From: SUG1106 sp964651095
GTDB lineage: Bacteria > Bacillota > Clostridia > Peptostreptococcales > Anaerovoracaceae
Direction: 5' to 3'
DNA length: 29,166 nt
Assembly (NCBI GenBank): GCA_964651095.1
Contig: CAZYWO010000014.1
Coordinates: forward strand, 1 to 29,166
Each line of letters starts with the position of its first letter. Within the stretch, counting starts at the first letter, position 1. The notes under the pieces were generated by a model that worked only from the letters and a program-made list of their open reading frames with translations, searched no databases and was not told where the DNA came from. The translations under genes and the position numbers were made by a program. Below are positions 15,059-21,651 of the stretch, piece after piece.

Positions 15059-16183
15059 CTAACTCACCCCTTTCTTTTCTTTTTTACCGGAAACGCCTTC
15101 TATTTTAAAGCCGCCCGTCCATTTCTGAATATACTGCTGGAACGTATCATTGTTGTTGGCTATCATCATAGCAATAAGAATAATAGCATAAATCAACATT
15201 CTATAATCGCTTAATCCTCTTAAAAGTTCAGGAAGTGCAGTCAGTATAATTGCCGCTATTACAGAACCTCTCATGCTGCCGATTCCACCAAGAACCACGA
15301 ATACCAGAATCAGTATTGAATAATTGTAGTCGAATTTAGTGGCGATTACAGAAGAAAGGTTATGTGAATAAAGTACGCCTGCCATGCCTGCAAAGAATGC
15401 AGATAAGACAAAAGCTATAAGTTTATGTTTAGTAATATTAATTCCTATGGATTCCGCTGCGATTCGGTTGTCTCTTATAGACATGATCGCCCTTCCTGTT
15501 CTGGAATTTACCAGATTGAGGATAACAACCAAGGTTATAAGAATAAGGATAAACCCTACGATATAGTTTGAATCATTAGGGGTTCCCGTTATACCCATTG
15601 CCCCGTTAATATAAACTTGTTTGCTTGCCGCATCAAAAGGAATTTTATTATACGCATCAATTCCTATAACTATATGAAGTCCGTTAACATCTTTAGCTAT
15701 ATAAAGATTGTTCATTATATTCTTGATAATTTCACCGAAAGCCAGCGTTACTATGGCAAGATAGTCGCCTCTAAGCCTCAGAACAGGAATTCCTACAAGG
15801 AAACCTATGACTGCTGCGGAAACTCCTCCGATAATTAGAGCCATAGGGAATCTAATCCATACCGACTCCAAGGAGTCCATTGTCATCATGGAAAACAAGC
15901 TTCCTATAAAAGCGCCTACACACATAAATCCTGCATGTCCAAGGCTCAATTCACCTAAAATTCCTACTGTAAGGTTAAGGGAAATGGCTAAAATAACGTT
16001 TACACATATAGGTACTAATAATCCTTTAAAAAGGAAAGAAGCCATGCCAGTGGTCGTATATATTACGCAAAACAAGAACAAAACAACTACAATACCATAA
16101 GTGATAAAATTGTTTTTAGTGGTTTTACTCATATTACTGTTTTTCAAACTGCTGTTTTTTAAACCATTATTTAAATTCTTCAT
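15059..16183 (-). CDS. livM: Branched-chain amino acid ABC transporter permease LivM
   Basis: 374 residues with about 9-10 membrane segments. Family marks: LGELSLGHAGFMCVGAF, VGIPVLRLRGDYLAIVTLAFGEI, GRAIMSIRDNRIAAESIGIN and FVVLGGIGSMRGSVIAA. The first about 22 residues are a polar, Asn-rich stretch with the imperfect repeat LKNSSLKNSN, longer than usual. The ATG at 16183 is chosen because the in-frame GTG at 16192 lies inside the TAGGTG ribosome-binding site that overlaps the livH stop. It forms the membrane channel with LivH. Confidence 0.93.
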   Translation of the reverse strand: MKNLNNGLKNSSLKNSNMSKTTKNNFITYGIVVVLFLFCVIYTTTGMASFLFKGLLVPICVNVILAISLNLTVGILGELSLGHAGFMCVGAFIGSLFSMMTMDSLESVWIRFPMALIIGGVSAAVIGFLVGIPVLRLRGDYLAIVTLAFGEIIKNIMNNLYIAKDVNGLHIVIGIDAYNKIPFDAASKQVYINGAMGITGTPNDSNYIVGFILILITLVVILNLVNSRTGRAIMSIRDNRIAAESIGINITKHKLIAFVLSAFFAGMAGVLYSHNLSSVIATKFDYNYSILILVFVVLGGIGSMRGSVIAAIILTALPELLRGLSDYRMLIYAIILIAMMIANNNDTFQQYIQKWTGGFKIEGVSGKKEKKGVS

Positions 16184-16192
16184 ACTCGGCAC

Positions 16193-17071
16193 CTACACTT
16201 TCTCATTCATCTTCTTGCCGAGAATACCTGTCGGTTTCAAGATGAGAACTATAATCAGAACGCCGAAAACTATCGCGTCCGAAAGCTGTGAAGATATATA
16301 GGCTTTGCTCAGGTTTTCAATCACACCCAGCACAATGCCGCCTATCATAGCTCCCGGGATCGAACCTATACCGCCAAATACTGCCGCTGTAAAAGCCTTT
16401 ATTCCGGGCATCGCACCTGTATATGGGCTGATCTGCGGATATGATGCGCAAAGAAGCACGCTGGCAACTGCTGCCAGCGCTGAGCCGATAGCGAAAGTTA
16501 CTGAAATGGTATTGTTAACATTTACTCCCATAAGCTGCGCCGCACCTCTGTCCTCCGATACTGCCTGCATAGCAGTACCTGTCTTAGTGTGGTTGATGAA
16601 TAATGTTAAAGCTATCATAATTAATAATGTAATGCAAATTGTTACAACCGCCTCACCGGTAATAGTAAGACCCTCTGCGATTTTCCAATCGTCAACTTTA
16701 AGAACATCAGGGAAAGTCTGAGCTGCTGAACCAAATATAATCAATGCCAGATTCTGAAGGAAATAACTTACACCGATTGCAGTAATGAGTACTGCAAGAG
16801 GAGTTGCATTTCTCAGCGGTTTATATGCGATTTTTTCTATTGCAACGCCAAGTATGGTACATACTATAATTCCGCATATAATTGCAATAGGAGCTGAAGT
16901 AGATGCTGAACTAATTGCTGTAAATACAACAAAACCCCCAATCATGATTACATCACCGTGGGCGAAATTCAGCATTTTAGCAATTCCATATACCATCGTA
17001 TATCCTAAGGCTATCAGAGCATATACACTGCCCAGACTAATACCGCTTATAAGATAAGATAAAAAAGTCAT
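16193..17071 (-). CDS. livH: Branched-chain amino acid ABC transporter permease LivH
   Basis: 292 residues, about eight membrane segments. The N-terminal SLGSVYALIALGYTMVYGI followed by LNFAHGDVIMIG is diagnostic of LivH, as are RGAAQLMGVNVN and AAVFGGIGSIPGAMIGG. It pairs with LivM. GAGGTG lies 9 nt before the ATG. It is separated from livK by an 88-nt gap holding a strong hairpin. Confidence 0.95.
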   Translation of the reverse strand: MTFLSYLISGISLGSVYALIALGYTMVYGIAKMLNFAHGDVIMIGGFVVFTAISSASTSAPIAIICGIIVCTILGVAIEKIAYKPLRNATPLAVLITAIGVSYFLQNLALIIFGSAAQTFPDVLKVDDWKIAEGLTITGEAVVTICITLLIMIALTLFINHTKTGTAMQAVSEDRGAAQLMGVNVNNTISVTFAIGSALAAVASVLLCASYPQISPYTGAMPGIKAFTAAVFGGIGSIPGAMIGGIVLGVIENLSKAYISSQLSDAIVFGVLIIVLILKPTGILGKKMNEKV

Positions 17072-17098
17072 TATTTTTTACACCTCGTTAAAATTTTC

Positions 17099-17130
17099 AA
17101 GGGGAGACCAAAGTCTCCGGCCTCCCCCTT
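17099..17130 (-). terminator. Hairpin between livK and livH, possible partial terminator or attenuator
   Basis: Two mutually exclusive foldings are possible. One is the long stem AAGGGGAG (17099-17106) with CTCCCCCTT (17122-17130, one bulge), extended by CC/GG. The other is the short perfect hairpin GGAGAC-CAAA-GTCTCC (17103-17118). The minus-strand tail (GAAAATTTTAA) is a poor U-tract, so read-through into livHMGF with excess livK message is likely. Confidence 0.55.
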
Positions 17131-17159
17131 AAATTTTTCAAAACAATGTCGCTTACAGC

Positions 17160-18338
17160 TTACAGCGCTGAATATGCTCCATCCTTAATAATCATAGCTC
17201 TTGCTTCCTTAGTAGGTTCTCCGTCTGCTGTCCAAGTCATAGGTCCTGTTACCCCGTCAACTTGGATTTCAACCATAGCCGCTTTTAATGCTTCACAGAT
17301 ATCGCTTACGCTCATATCAGGAGTGATGCCGGCTTTTTCGGCAGCAGCTTTGATAATGTATATTGCATCATAACCGTCTGCTGCAAACTGAGTAGGTACT
17401 AAATCATTGTATTCTGCCTTGTATGCTGCTGTGAAAGTCTGAGTCTTTTCATCTTCAGCGTCTGCTGCGAATGGAGTAAGAAGCATTACGCCTTCTGCTA
17501 ATTCAGCATCGTCTCCAAGCTGAGCGATAACACCATCAAGACCGTCGCATCCGAAAAACTGTACGTCTAATCCCATCTTGTCTGCCTGTGTAAGAATTAA
17601 AGCAGCTTCCTGATAATATATAGGAAGGAATACAACTTCTGCGCCAGAAGCTTTAATCTTCTGGAGTTGAACTGTAAAATCTGTTGCTGAATCTTTTGTG
17701 AAAGCTTGCGTTTCTACGATAGAAAGTTCAACGCCTGGCTCTGCGGCACGTGCTGCAAACTTTTCATAAATTCCTGATGAATATACGTCTGATGCATTAT
17801 AGATTACTGCAACTGTTTTTCCTGTAAGGTTAGCTGCCATGTAGTCAGCAGCTCCGATACCCTGATTAGGGTCAGAGAAGCAAACTCTGAATGCGTGGTC
17901 TCCCTTAATGGAATCTACTGCTGAACCGGAAGGAGTAAGCTGGAACATGTTATCTTCTGCTGTCTTAGCAACTACTGCAGTGCAAGGTGCGCTTGTTACA
18001 GTTCCCATCAGTATCTGCATACCTTTATCTTTTAATGTGTTATATGCGTTAACTGATTTTTCGGCGTCGTGTTCGTCATCCTGCCACTCAAACTTAATTT
18101 GATATCCGTTGATACCGCCTGCTGCGTTAATTTCTTTTACAGCAAGTTCAGCGCCGTTCTTAGTAGCTTCGCCATATGTAGCTGCGCCGCCTGTTGTAGG
18201 TCCGATTCCTCCGATAATGAATTGAGCGTCGTCTCCTCCCTCAGTATCGTCTCCACTACCGCAGGCTGCCATTGAGAAAGTCATCATTGCTGCCATAGCT
18301 ACAGCAACAAACTTCTTAGCAAAATTTTTCTTAAACAT
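17160..18338 (-). CDS. livK: Branched-chain amino acid ABC transporter substrate-binding lipoprotein LivK
   Basis: 392 residues. The lipoprotein signal peptide ends at the lipobox MAAC (Cys26) and is followed by a short Gly/Asp linker. The mature part is a type I periplasmic-binding fold (Peripla_BP_6): IIGGIGPTTGGAATYGEATKNGAELAVKEIN, then AVIYNASDVYSSGIYEKF and QLQKIKASGAEVVFLPIYYQEAALILTQA. It is anchored outside the membrane and hands amino acids to LivHM. The start has AAAGGAGG before it. It heads the operon, consistent with more binding protein being made than permease. Confidence 0.95.
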   Translation of the reverse strand: MFKKNFAKKFVAVAMAAMMTFSMAACGSGDDTEGGDDAQFIIGGIGPTTGGAATYGEATKNGAELAVKEINAAGGINGYQIKFEWQDDEHDAEKSVNAYNTLKDKGMQILMGTVTSAPCTAVVAKTAEDNMFQLTPSGSAVDSIKGDHAFRVCFSDPNQGIGAADYMAANLTGKTVAVIYNASDVYSSGIYEKFAARAAEPGVELSIVETQAFTKDSATDFTVQLQKIKASGAEVVFLPIYYQEAALILTQADKMGLDVQFFGCDGLDGVIAQLGDDAELAEGVMLLTPFAADAEDEKTQTFTAAYKAEYNDLVPTQFAADGYDAIYIIKAAAEKAGITPDMSVSDICEALKAAMVEIQVDGVTGPMTWTADGEPTKEARAMIIKDGAYSAL

Positions 18339-18515
18339 TTTTCTTTCCTCCTTTTGTTTTCAATTTATATTGTTTATTTATCATGTTTCCCTAACTTTTT
18401 CGATGTGTGTAATCTTTCAAATGCATTGACCGCCGCAAAAGTTAGAGATTATTTATAATTAAAGGTTAAATACATAGATTCTTTAATATGCTGATATACG
18501 CATGTATACGTTGAA
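18339..18515 (-). promoter_or_regulatory. Long structured 5' leader of livK
   Basis: The predicted start at about 18509 gives a leader of about 170 nt. It contains a 9-bp perfect stem, CTAACTTTT (18391-18399) with AAAAGTTAG (18437-18445), enclosing 37 nt. No T-box specifier or AGGGTGG-type sequence and no riboswitch that I recognise is visible, and no terminator stands directly before livK. Any control would most likely be at translation or RNA stability. Confidence 0.4.
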
Positions 18516-18544
18516 ATTCTACGCTATCTAACCTTAATTGTCAA
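18516..18544 (-). promoter_or_regulatory. Sigma-A promoter of the livKHMGF operon
   Basis: On the minus strand TTGACA and TAGAAT are exactly 17 bp apart. The -35 adjoins one arm of an 11-bp inverted repeat (18546-18556), a plausible regulator site. Confidence 0.8.
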
Positions 18545-18545
18545 C

Positions 18546-18609
18546 TGAACTTTCCAATCTCATAAAAAAACCTGTCGCCTTCATTGATTGGCACAGGCTG
18601 GAAAGTTCA
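18546..18609. repeat. 11-bp inverted repeat enclosing a terminator upstream of livK
   Basis: TGAACTTTCCA (18546-18556) and TGGAAAGTTCA (18599-18609) are perfect inverted copies 42 nt apart, with the terminator hairpin between them. The arms could be two binding sites for a regulator of the livK promoter, or an outer stem, or the ends of a very small repetitive element. Confidence 0.6.
18564..18597 (-). terminator. Intrinsic terminator of the small membrane-peptide gene
   Basis: Minus-strand stem CCTGTGCC with GGCGACAGG (one bulge), 10-nt loop, then seven T residues. It lies about 70 nt past the stop of the 49-residue peptide gene and just upstream of the livK promoter, insulating the two units. 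Confidence 0.8.
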
Positions 18610-18668
18610 ATCTAAGGAATTACTATATTTATCAGCTTACTTGAAGACTTATTATGGGTATTTTTTAA

Positions 18669-18818
18669 TTAAGCGCTAAATATATTCGAGAATCCAAATG
18701 AACTTTTTCGGCTTGCAACACAATCAACACTATTCTTAAGTAGATTGGTAATGACAAGGATGTCTAGAATAATGTTAATTAGAATAATTAAGCTAATTAC
18801 TAATGCCTTTAAAGTCAT
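18669..18818 (-). CDS. Small single-pass membrane peptide, function unknown
   Basis: 49 residues: a hydrophobic segment at about 4-27 (ALVISLIILINIILDILVIT) and a polar tail with one cysteine and an RK pair. The ATG at 18818 is chosen because AAAGGAG lies 8 nt upstream; longer readings run into the promoter. The unit has its own consensus promoter and terminator, which supports a genuine monocistronic gene. The size and hydrophobicity recall small stress peptides, regulators of membrane proteins or type I toxins, but I recognise no family and see no clear antisense RNA promoter. Confidence 0.6.
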   Translation of the reverse strand: MTLKALVISLIILINIILDILVITNLLKNSVDCVASRKSSFGFSNIFSA

Positions 18819-18850
18819 GCTGAATTCTCCTTTCCTCAAGTTACATTGGA

Positions 18851-18879
18851 ATAATATCACAGTATTGTCACACTGTCAA
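18851..18879 (-). promoter_or_regulatory. Sigma-A promoter of the small membrane-peptide gene
   Basis: On the minus strand TTGACA is 17 bp from TATTAT, with TGA before the -10 (extended). The spacer contains ACAGT-N8-ACTGT and an imperfect palindrome over the -35 (ATTG...CAAT), which may be an operator. Confidence 0.85.
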
Positions 18880-18930
18880 TATATTTTTAAATATTTTTCT
18901 AAAAAATTCATTTTTTTTTTGTGATAAAAA

Positions 18931-18958
18931 ACAAAATGCCTCTTGCGAGGCATTTTGT
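18931..18958 (-). terminator. Intrinsic terminator of sppA
   Basis: Perfect 12-bp stem ACAAAATGCCTC / GAGGCATTTTGT with a 4-nt loop, followed on the minus strand by a run of T. It lies about 73 nt past the sppA stop. Confidence 0.9.
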
Positions 18959-19030
18959 ATGACATCTGTACTTTTATAATGTCAATATTCATTATAAGCG
19001 TCATCAATACTTCTGTTATTCATTACAGAA

Positions 19031-20164
19031 TTATTTCTGAACCTCCGAAATATAGCTTAATTTAAACTTTCCATTTAAATCTAAAAGCCCTTCAATAGCG
19101 TCTGCATCAGTTACACTGCTCTGGGCGCTCTTTCCGAATAAAGATAAGAGATCGGTTGATGGTATAGTGTAAAACTCCTCAATTTTACAGTCTTGCAAAC
19201 CATAAGTCTGCTTCATATCTTCAATGGCATCTTCATAAGTGCCTATCTGATCTACAAGTCCGATTTCTTTTGCTTGCATTGCTGTGTAAATTCTGCCGTC
19301 TGCAAGTTTTATAACCTCGTCTTTATCCATATTTCTTCCTTCGGCCACTATTCCTACAAACTGCTCATAAGCTTCATCTACAAGGCTTTGGAAAATCTCT
19401 CTTTGCTCGTCAGTCATAGGTTCATAACTGCTTCCCATAGATTTATTTGCACCGGAAGTAATAGTTTCAGTTTTTATACCAAGATTATCAAGAAGCCCGC
19501 TTACATCGATAAGTGTTCCCATAGTTACGCCAATCGATCCAGTCCAGCAATTTCTGTTGGCAATAATTTTGTCACAAGGAGCTGAAATGTAATATCCGCC
19601 TGAAGCTGCCATAGACTGCATTGATGAGTAAACCGGCCGATCTGTTTTTTCCTGATATTCTTTAATTTTAAAATAAAGTTCATCAGATGCAAATACACTT
19701 CCTCCCGGAGTATCCACATAGAGTATAAGACCTTTGTTTTCAGGGTCGGCAATCATGGCGTCAATGGAGTTAAGAATATATTCATGATTATATTCTCCCG
19801 AAATGCTTTCGCTGATTTCCCCTTCCACATGAACAGTACCTATATAATCGTATCCAAAATCAGTAGTAACTTCATTGCTGCTGGTATAAGCAAATTCATC
19901 TTTAACGTTATTAATAAAATTGTTGCAGCTTGTGGTAAGAATTATTATTCCTACAATTACGGCAGCGATTATTATCAGAGCCTTTGCCCATGTAGGCATC
20001 TTTTTTCTTGCCGCCGGCGCAGTATTTTTATTAATATTATCTCCAAATTGACCATTGGAATAATACTGAACTTTTTTTTCAGATACATCGTTTAATTTTT
20101 CTTCACTTGTCCGAACTTGGTTTTCATTTTTCTGTTCTTCGTTATTGTTTTCTAAATTGTCCAA
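19031..20164 (-). CDS. sppA: Signal peptide peptidase SppA (S49 family)
   Basis: 377 residues. A hydrophilic cytoplasmic N-terminus of about 55 residues rich in Asn, Glu and Lys precedes one membrane anchor (about 60-79). The extracytoplasmic S49 protease domain follows: YVDTPGGSVFAS (149-160), SMAASGGYYISAP with nucleophile Ser188, NCWTGSIGV and GANKSMGSSYEPM with the general-base Lys241. The Ser-Lys spacing matches the B. subtilis enzyme. It degrades leftover signal peptides in the membrane. The start codon is TTG, with AAAGGAGG 7 nt upstream. It is transcribed alone from a perfect promoter. Confidence 0.93.
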   Translation of the reverse strand: MDNLENNNEEQKNENQVRTSEEKLNDVSEKKVQYYSNGQFGDNINKNTAPAARKKMPTWAKALIIIAAVIVGIIILTTSCNNFINNVKDEFAYTSSNEVTTDFGYDYIGTVHVEGEISESISGEYNHEYILNSIDAMIADPENKGLILYVDTPGGSVFASDELYFKIKEYQEKTDRPVYSSMQSMAASGGYYISAPCDKIIANRNCWTGSIGVTMGTLIDVSGLLDNLGIKTETITSGANKSMGSSYEPMTDEQREIFQSLVDEAYEQFVGIVAEGRNMDKDEVIKLADGRIYTAMQAKEIGLVDQIGTYEDAIEDMKQTYGLQDCKIEEFYTIPSTDLLSLFGKSAQSSVTDADAIEGLLDLNGKFKLSYISEVQK

Positions 20165-20220
20165 ATGAGTACCTCCTTTACAGCGTATATTACATATTAT
20201 TTCTTTATCTTTGAATTATA

Positions 20221-20249
20221 ATTATATTATTTGAGAAGTTCTGTGTCAA
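20221..20249 (-). promoter_or_regulatory. Perfect-consensus sigma-A promoter of sppA
   Basis: On the minus strand TTGACA and TATAAT are exactly 17 bp apart, full matches to consensus. The leader to the TTG start is about 50 nt. Confidence 0.88.
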
Positions 20250-20384
20250 TGTCTTCTTCCGATGTTTTGCGATATCATTTTGTGCTGATAATGAATGTCA
20301 GAGCTGCCCTTCCAAGCTGTCTATATTAAATTAATACTAAAAATTTTACCCATACTTACCACACTTAACATTTTTAAAAATCAG

Positions 20385-20414
20385 TTGACAGTGTACTATG
20401 TCTCATGGTACACT
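20385..20414 (+). promoter_or_regulatory. Promoter of the GntR-ABC operon
   Basis: TTGACA and TACACT are separated by 18 bp. The whole spacer is occupied by the GTGTAC...GTACAC palindrome, so repressor binding would directly exclude RNA polymerase. Confidence 0.75.
20391..20413. promoter_or_regulatory. YtrA-type GntR operator (23-bp palindrome)
   Basis: Arms GTGTAC and GTACAC, with inner ATG/CAT also symmetric, one mismatch pair between them and a three-base centre. The form is as expected for a YtrA-subfamily GntR repressor. It lies 155 bp before the GntR gene and points to autoregulation. Confidence 0.7.
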
Positions 20415-20567
20415 TAATACAATGAATCAAGAAATTCGCAAAATTTGACTTTTACCTGTCGTTAGGCAGTTTTTGCTTATCGTTTAAATAACAGTAAGTA
20501 TCTGCCGGGCAAACAAATATGTAAACAGGCAAACAAACGAATTTCATGAGAAAGGGGATTTATATAG

Positions 20568-20954
20568 ATGTTTCAACTCGATTTAAAAAGTCGCAAATCT
20601 ATCTATGAGCAGGTAACAGACAATCTTAAAGAGTTGATTATGACCGGCAAATTAGCTGTAGGGGAAAAGCTGCCGTCGGTCAGAGAACTTTCCAAGACTA
20701 TTGCAGTCAATCCAAACACAGTGCAGAAAGCATATCGTGAACTGGAACGTCAGGGGTATATCTATACAACCAGCGGCGTGGGAACCTTTGTGTCAGATGT
20801 TAATCAGATTAAAGTAGACGACTACGCGCTGGAAAAAGCTAAGATTGTTTTCGATGATGCATTTAAGGAATTCATTTTCCTTGGTCTGGACTTTGAAGAA
20901 GCCAAAGCAATTGCTTTAGAGATAATGGAAAAAAGGAGGTTCATCAATGATTAA
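20568..20954 (+). CDS. GntR family transcriptional regulator, YtrA subfamily
   Basis: 128 residues. The N-terminal winged helix-turn-helix (about 5-77) carries SIYEQVTDNLKELIMTGKL, LPSVRELSKTIAVNPNTVQKAYRELERQGYIYT and the wing GVGTFV. The C-terminal part is only about 50 residues, a short dimerisation helix pair without a ligand domain, which defines the YtrA subfamily. Such repressors sit before ABC transporter genes and often respond to cell-wall antibiotics. The start has AAAGGGG about 10 nt upstream. It overlaps the ATPase gene by 8 nt. Confidence 0.93.
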   Translation: MFQLDLKSRKSIYEQVTDNLKELIMTGKLAVGEKLPSVRELSKTIAVNPNTVQKAYRELERQGYIYTTSGVGTFVSDVNQIKVDDYALEKAKIVFDDAFKEFIFLGLDFEEAKAIALEIMEKRRFIND

Positions 20955-21651
20955 GATAGAAAATGTATCTAAGAGCTTTGCAGGTTATAAAGCTCTTGAT
21001 AATTTCAGTTTGACCGTGCCTAAAGGTTCGATTTACGGTCTTATGGGGCTCAATGGAGCCGGAAAAACAACCATAATCAAACACCTTTCAGGACTTCTGA
21101 TTCAAGATGAAGGTACAATTACAATTGATAATCAGGAAATATCTGATAACGAAAAACTTAAATCGCGAGTTCAGGTAATTCCCGACGACCTTTTCTTTTT
21201 CAGAACCTACAGTTTGAATCAAATGGGTAGTTTCTACAGCAAAATCTACCCTTGCTGGAATCAGCAGCGTTTTCAGGATATGATCGACGATTTTCAGCTT
21301 AATCCAAAGAAAAATATAGGTAAATTCTCAAAAGGTATGAAAAAACAATCGGCTTTTTGTCTTGCTCTTGCAGCTATGCCCGATTATCTTATACTGGATG
21401 AACCGGTAGACGGTCTGGATCCTATCGTTCGCCGCAAACTTTGGCGCTACGTCATGGCTGATGTGGCTGACAGAGAAATGACCGTTCTTATTTCATCTCA
21501 TAACGCAAAGGAAATGGAAGATGTATGCAATTACATTGGAATCATTGCAAAAGGTAAGATGATTTTTGAGGGAGATTTGCTTGAACTTATGCCTGCATCA
21601 ATAGAGGAAATTTTTGTGGAAAAACTGGGAGGTGAAACTTATGAAAAATAA
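20947..21651 (+). CDS. ABC transporter ATP-binding protein (YtrB-like)
   Basis: 234 residues. Walker A GLNGAGKTT (34-42), the signature variant FSKGMKKQ, Walker B YLILDEPVDGLDP and the switch ISSHNAKEME. The KGMKKQ signature is typical of ATPases in bacitracin- and envelope-stress-type exporters or regulators. AAAGGAGG near the end of gntR serves as its site. It overlaps both neighbours, so the three proteins are made as a set. The substrate is unknown. Confidence 0.92.
   Translation: MIKIENVSKSFAGYKALDNFSLTVPKGSIYGLMGLNGAGKTTIIKHLSGLLIQDEGTITIDNQEISDNEKLKSRVQVIPDDLFFFRTYSLNQMGSFYSKIYPCWNQQRFQDMIDDFQLNPKKNIGKFSKGMKKQSAFCLALAAMPDYLILDEPVDGLDPIVRRKLWRYVMADVADREMTVLISSHNAKEMEDVCNYIGIIAKGKMIFEGDLLELMPASIEEIFVEKLGGETYEK

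Larger units (their letters stand above)
20165..20567. other. Divergent control region between sppA and the GntR/ABC operon
   Basis: 403 nt without a gene. It holds the sppA promoter (20221-20249), an A/T-rich middle (about 20250-20380) in which I see nothing definite, the GntR promoter and operator (20385-20414), and a leader of about 145 nt. That leader has a 10-bp direct repeat GGCAAACAAA at 20508-20517 and 20528-20537 (20-bp period). Confidence 0.7.

Noticed and set aside
16140..16180. Short repeat near the livM start as a regulatory repeat
   Set aside because: It encodes the imperfect LKNSSLKNSN stretch of LivM and is explained by coding sequence.
15807..16721. Plus-strand ORFs opposite livM and livH
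   Set aside because: Composition mirrors hydrophobic membrane codons on the other strand; no start signals or family motifs.
18339..18515. T-box or known riboswitch in the livK leader
   Set aside because: No AGGGTGG-type T-box sequence and no terminator/antiterminator pair before livK; I do not recognise any known riboswitch core.
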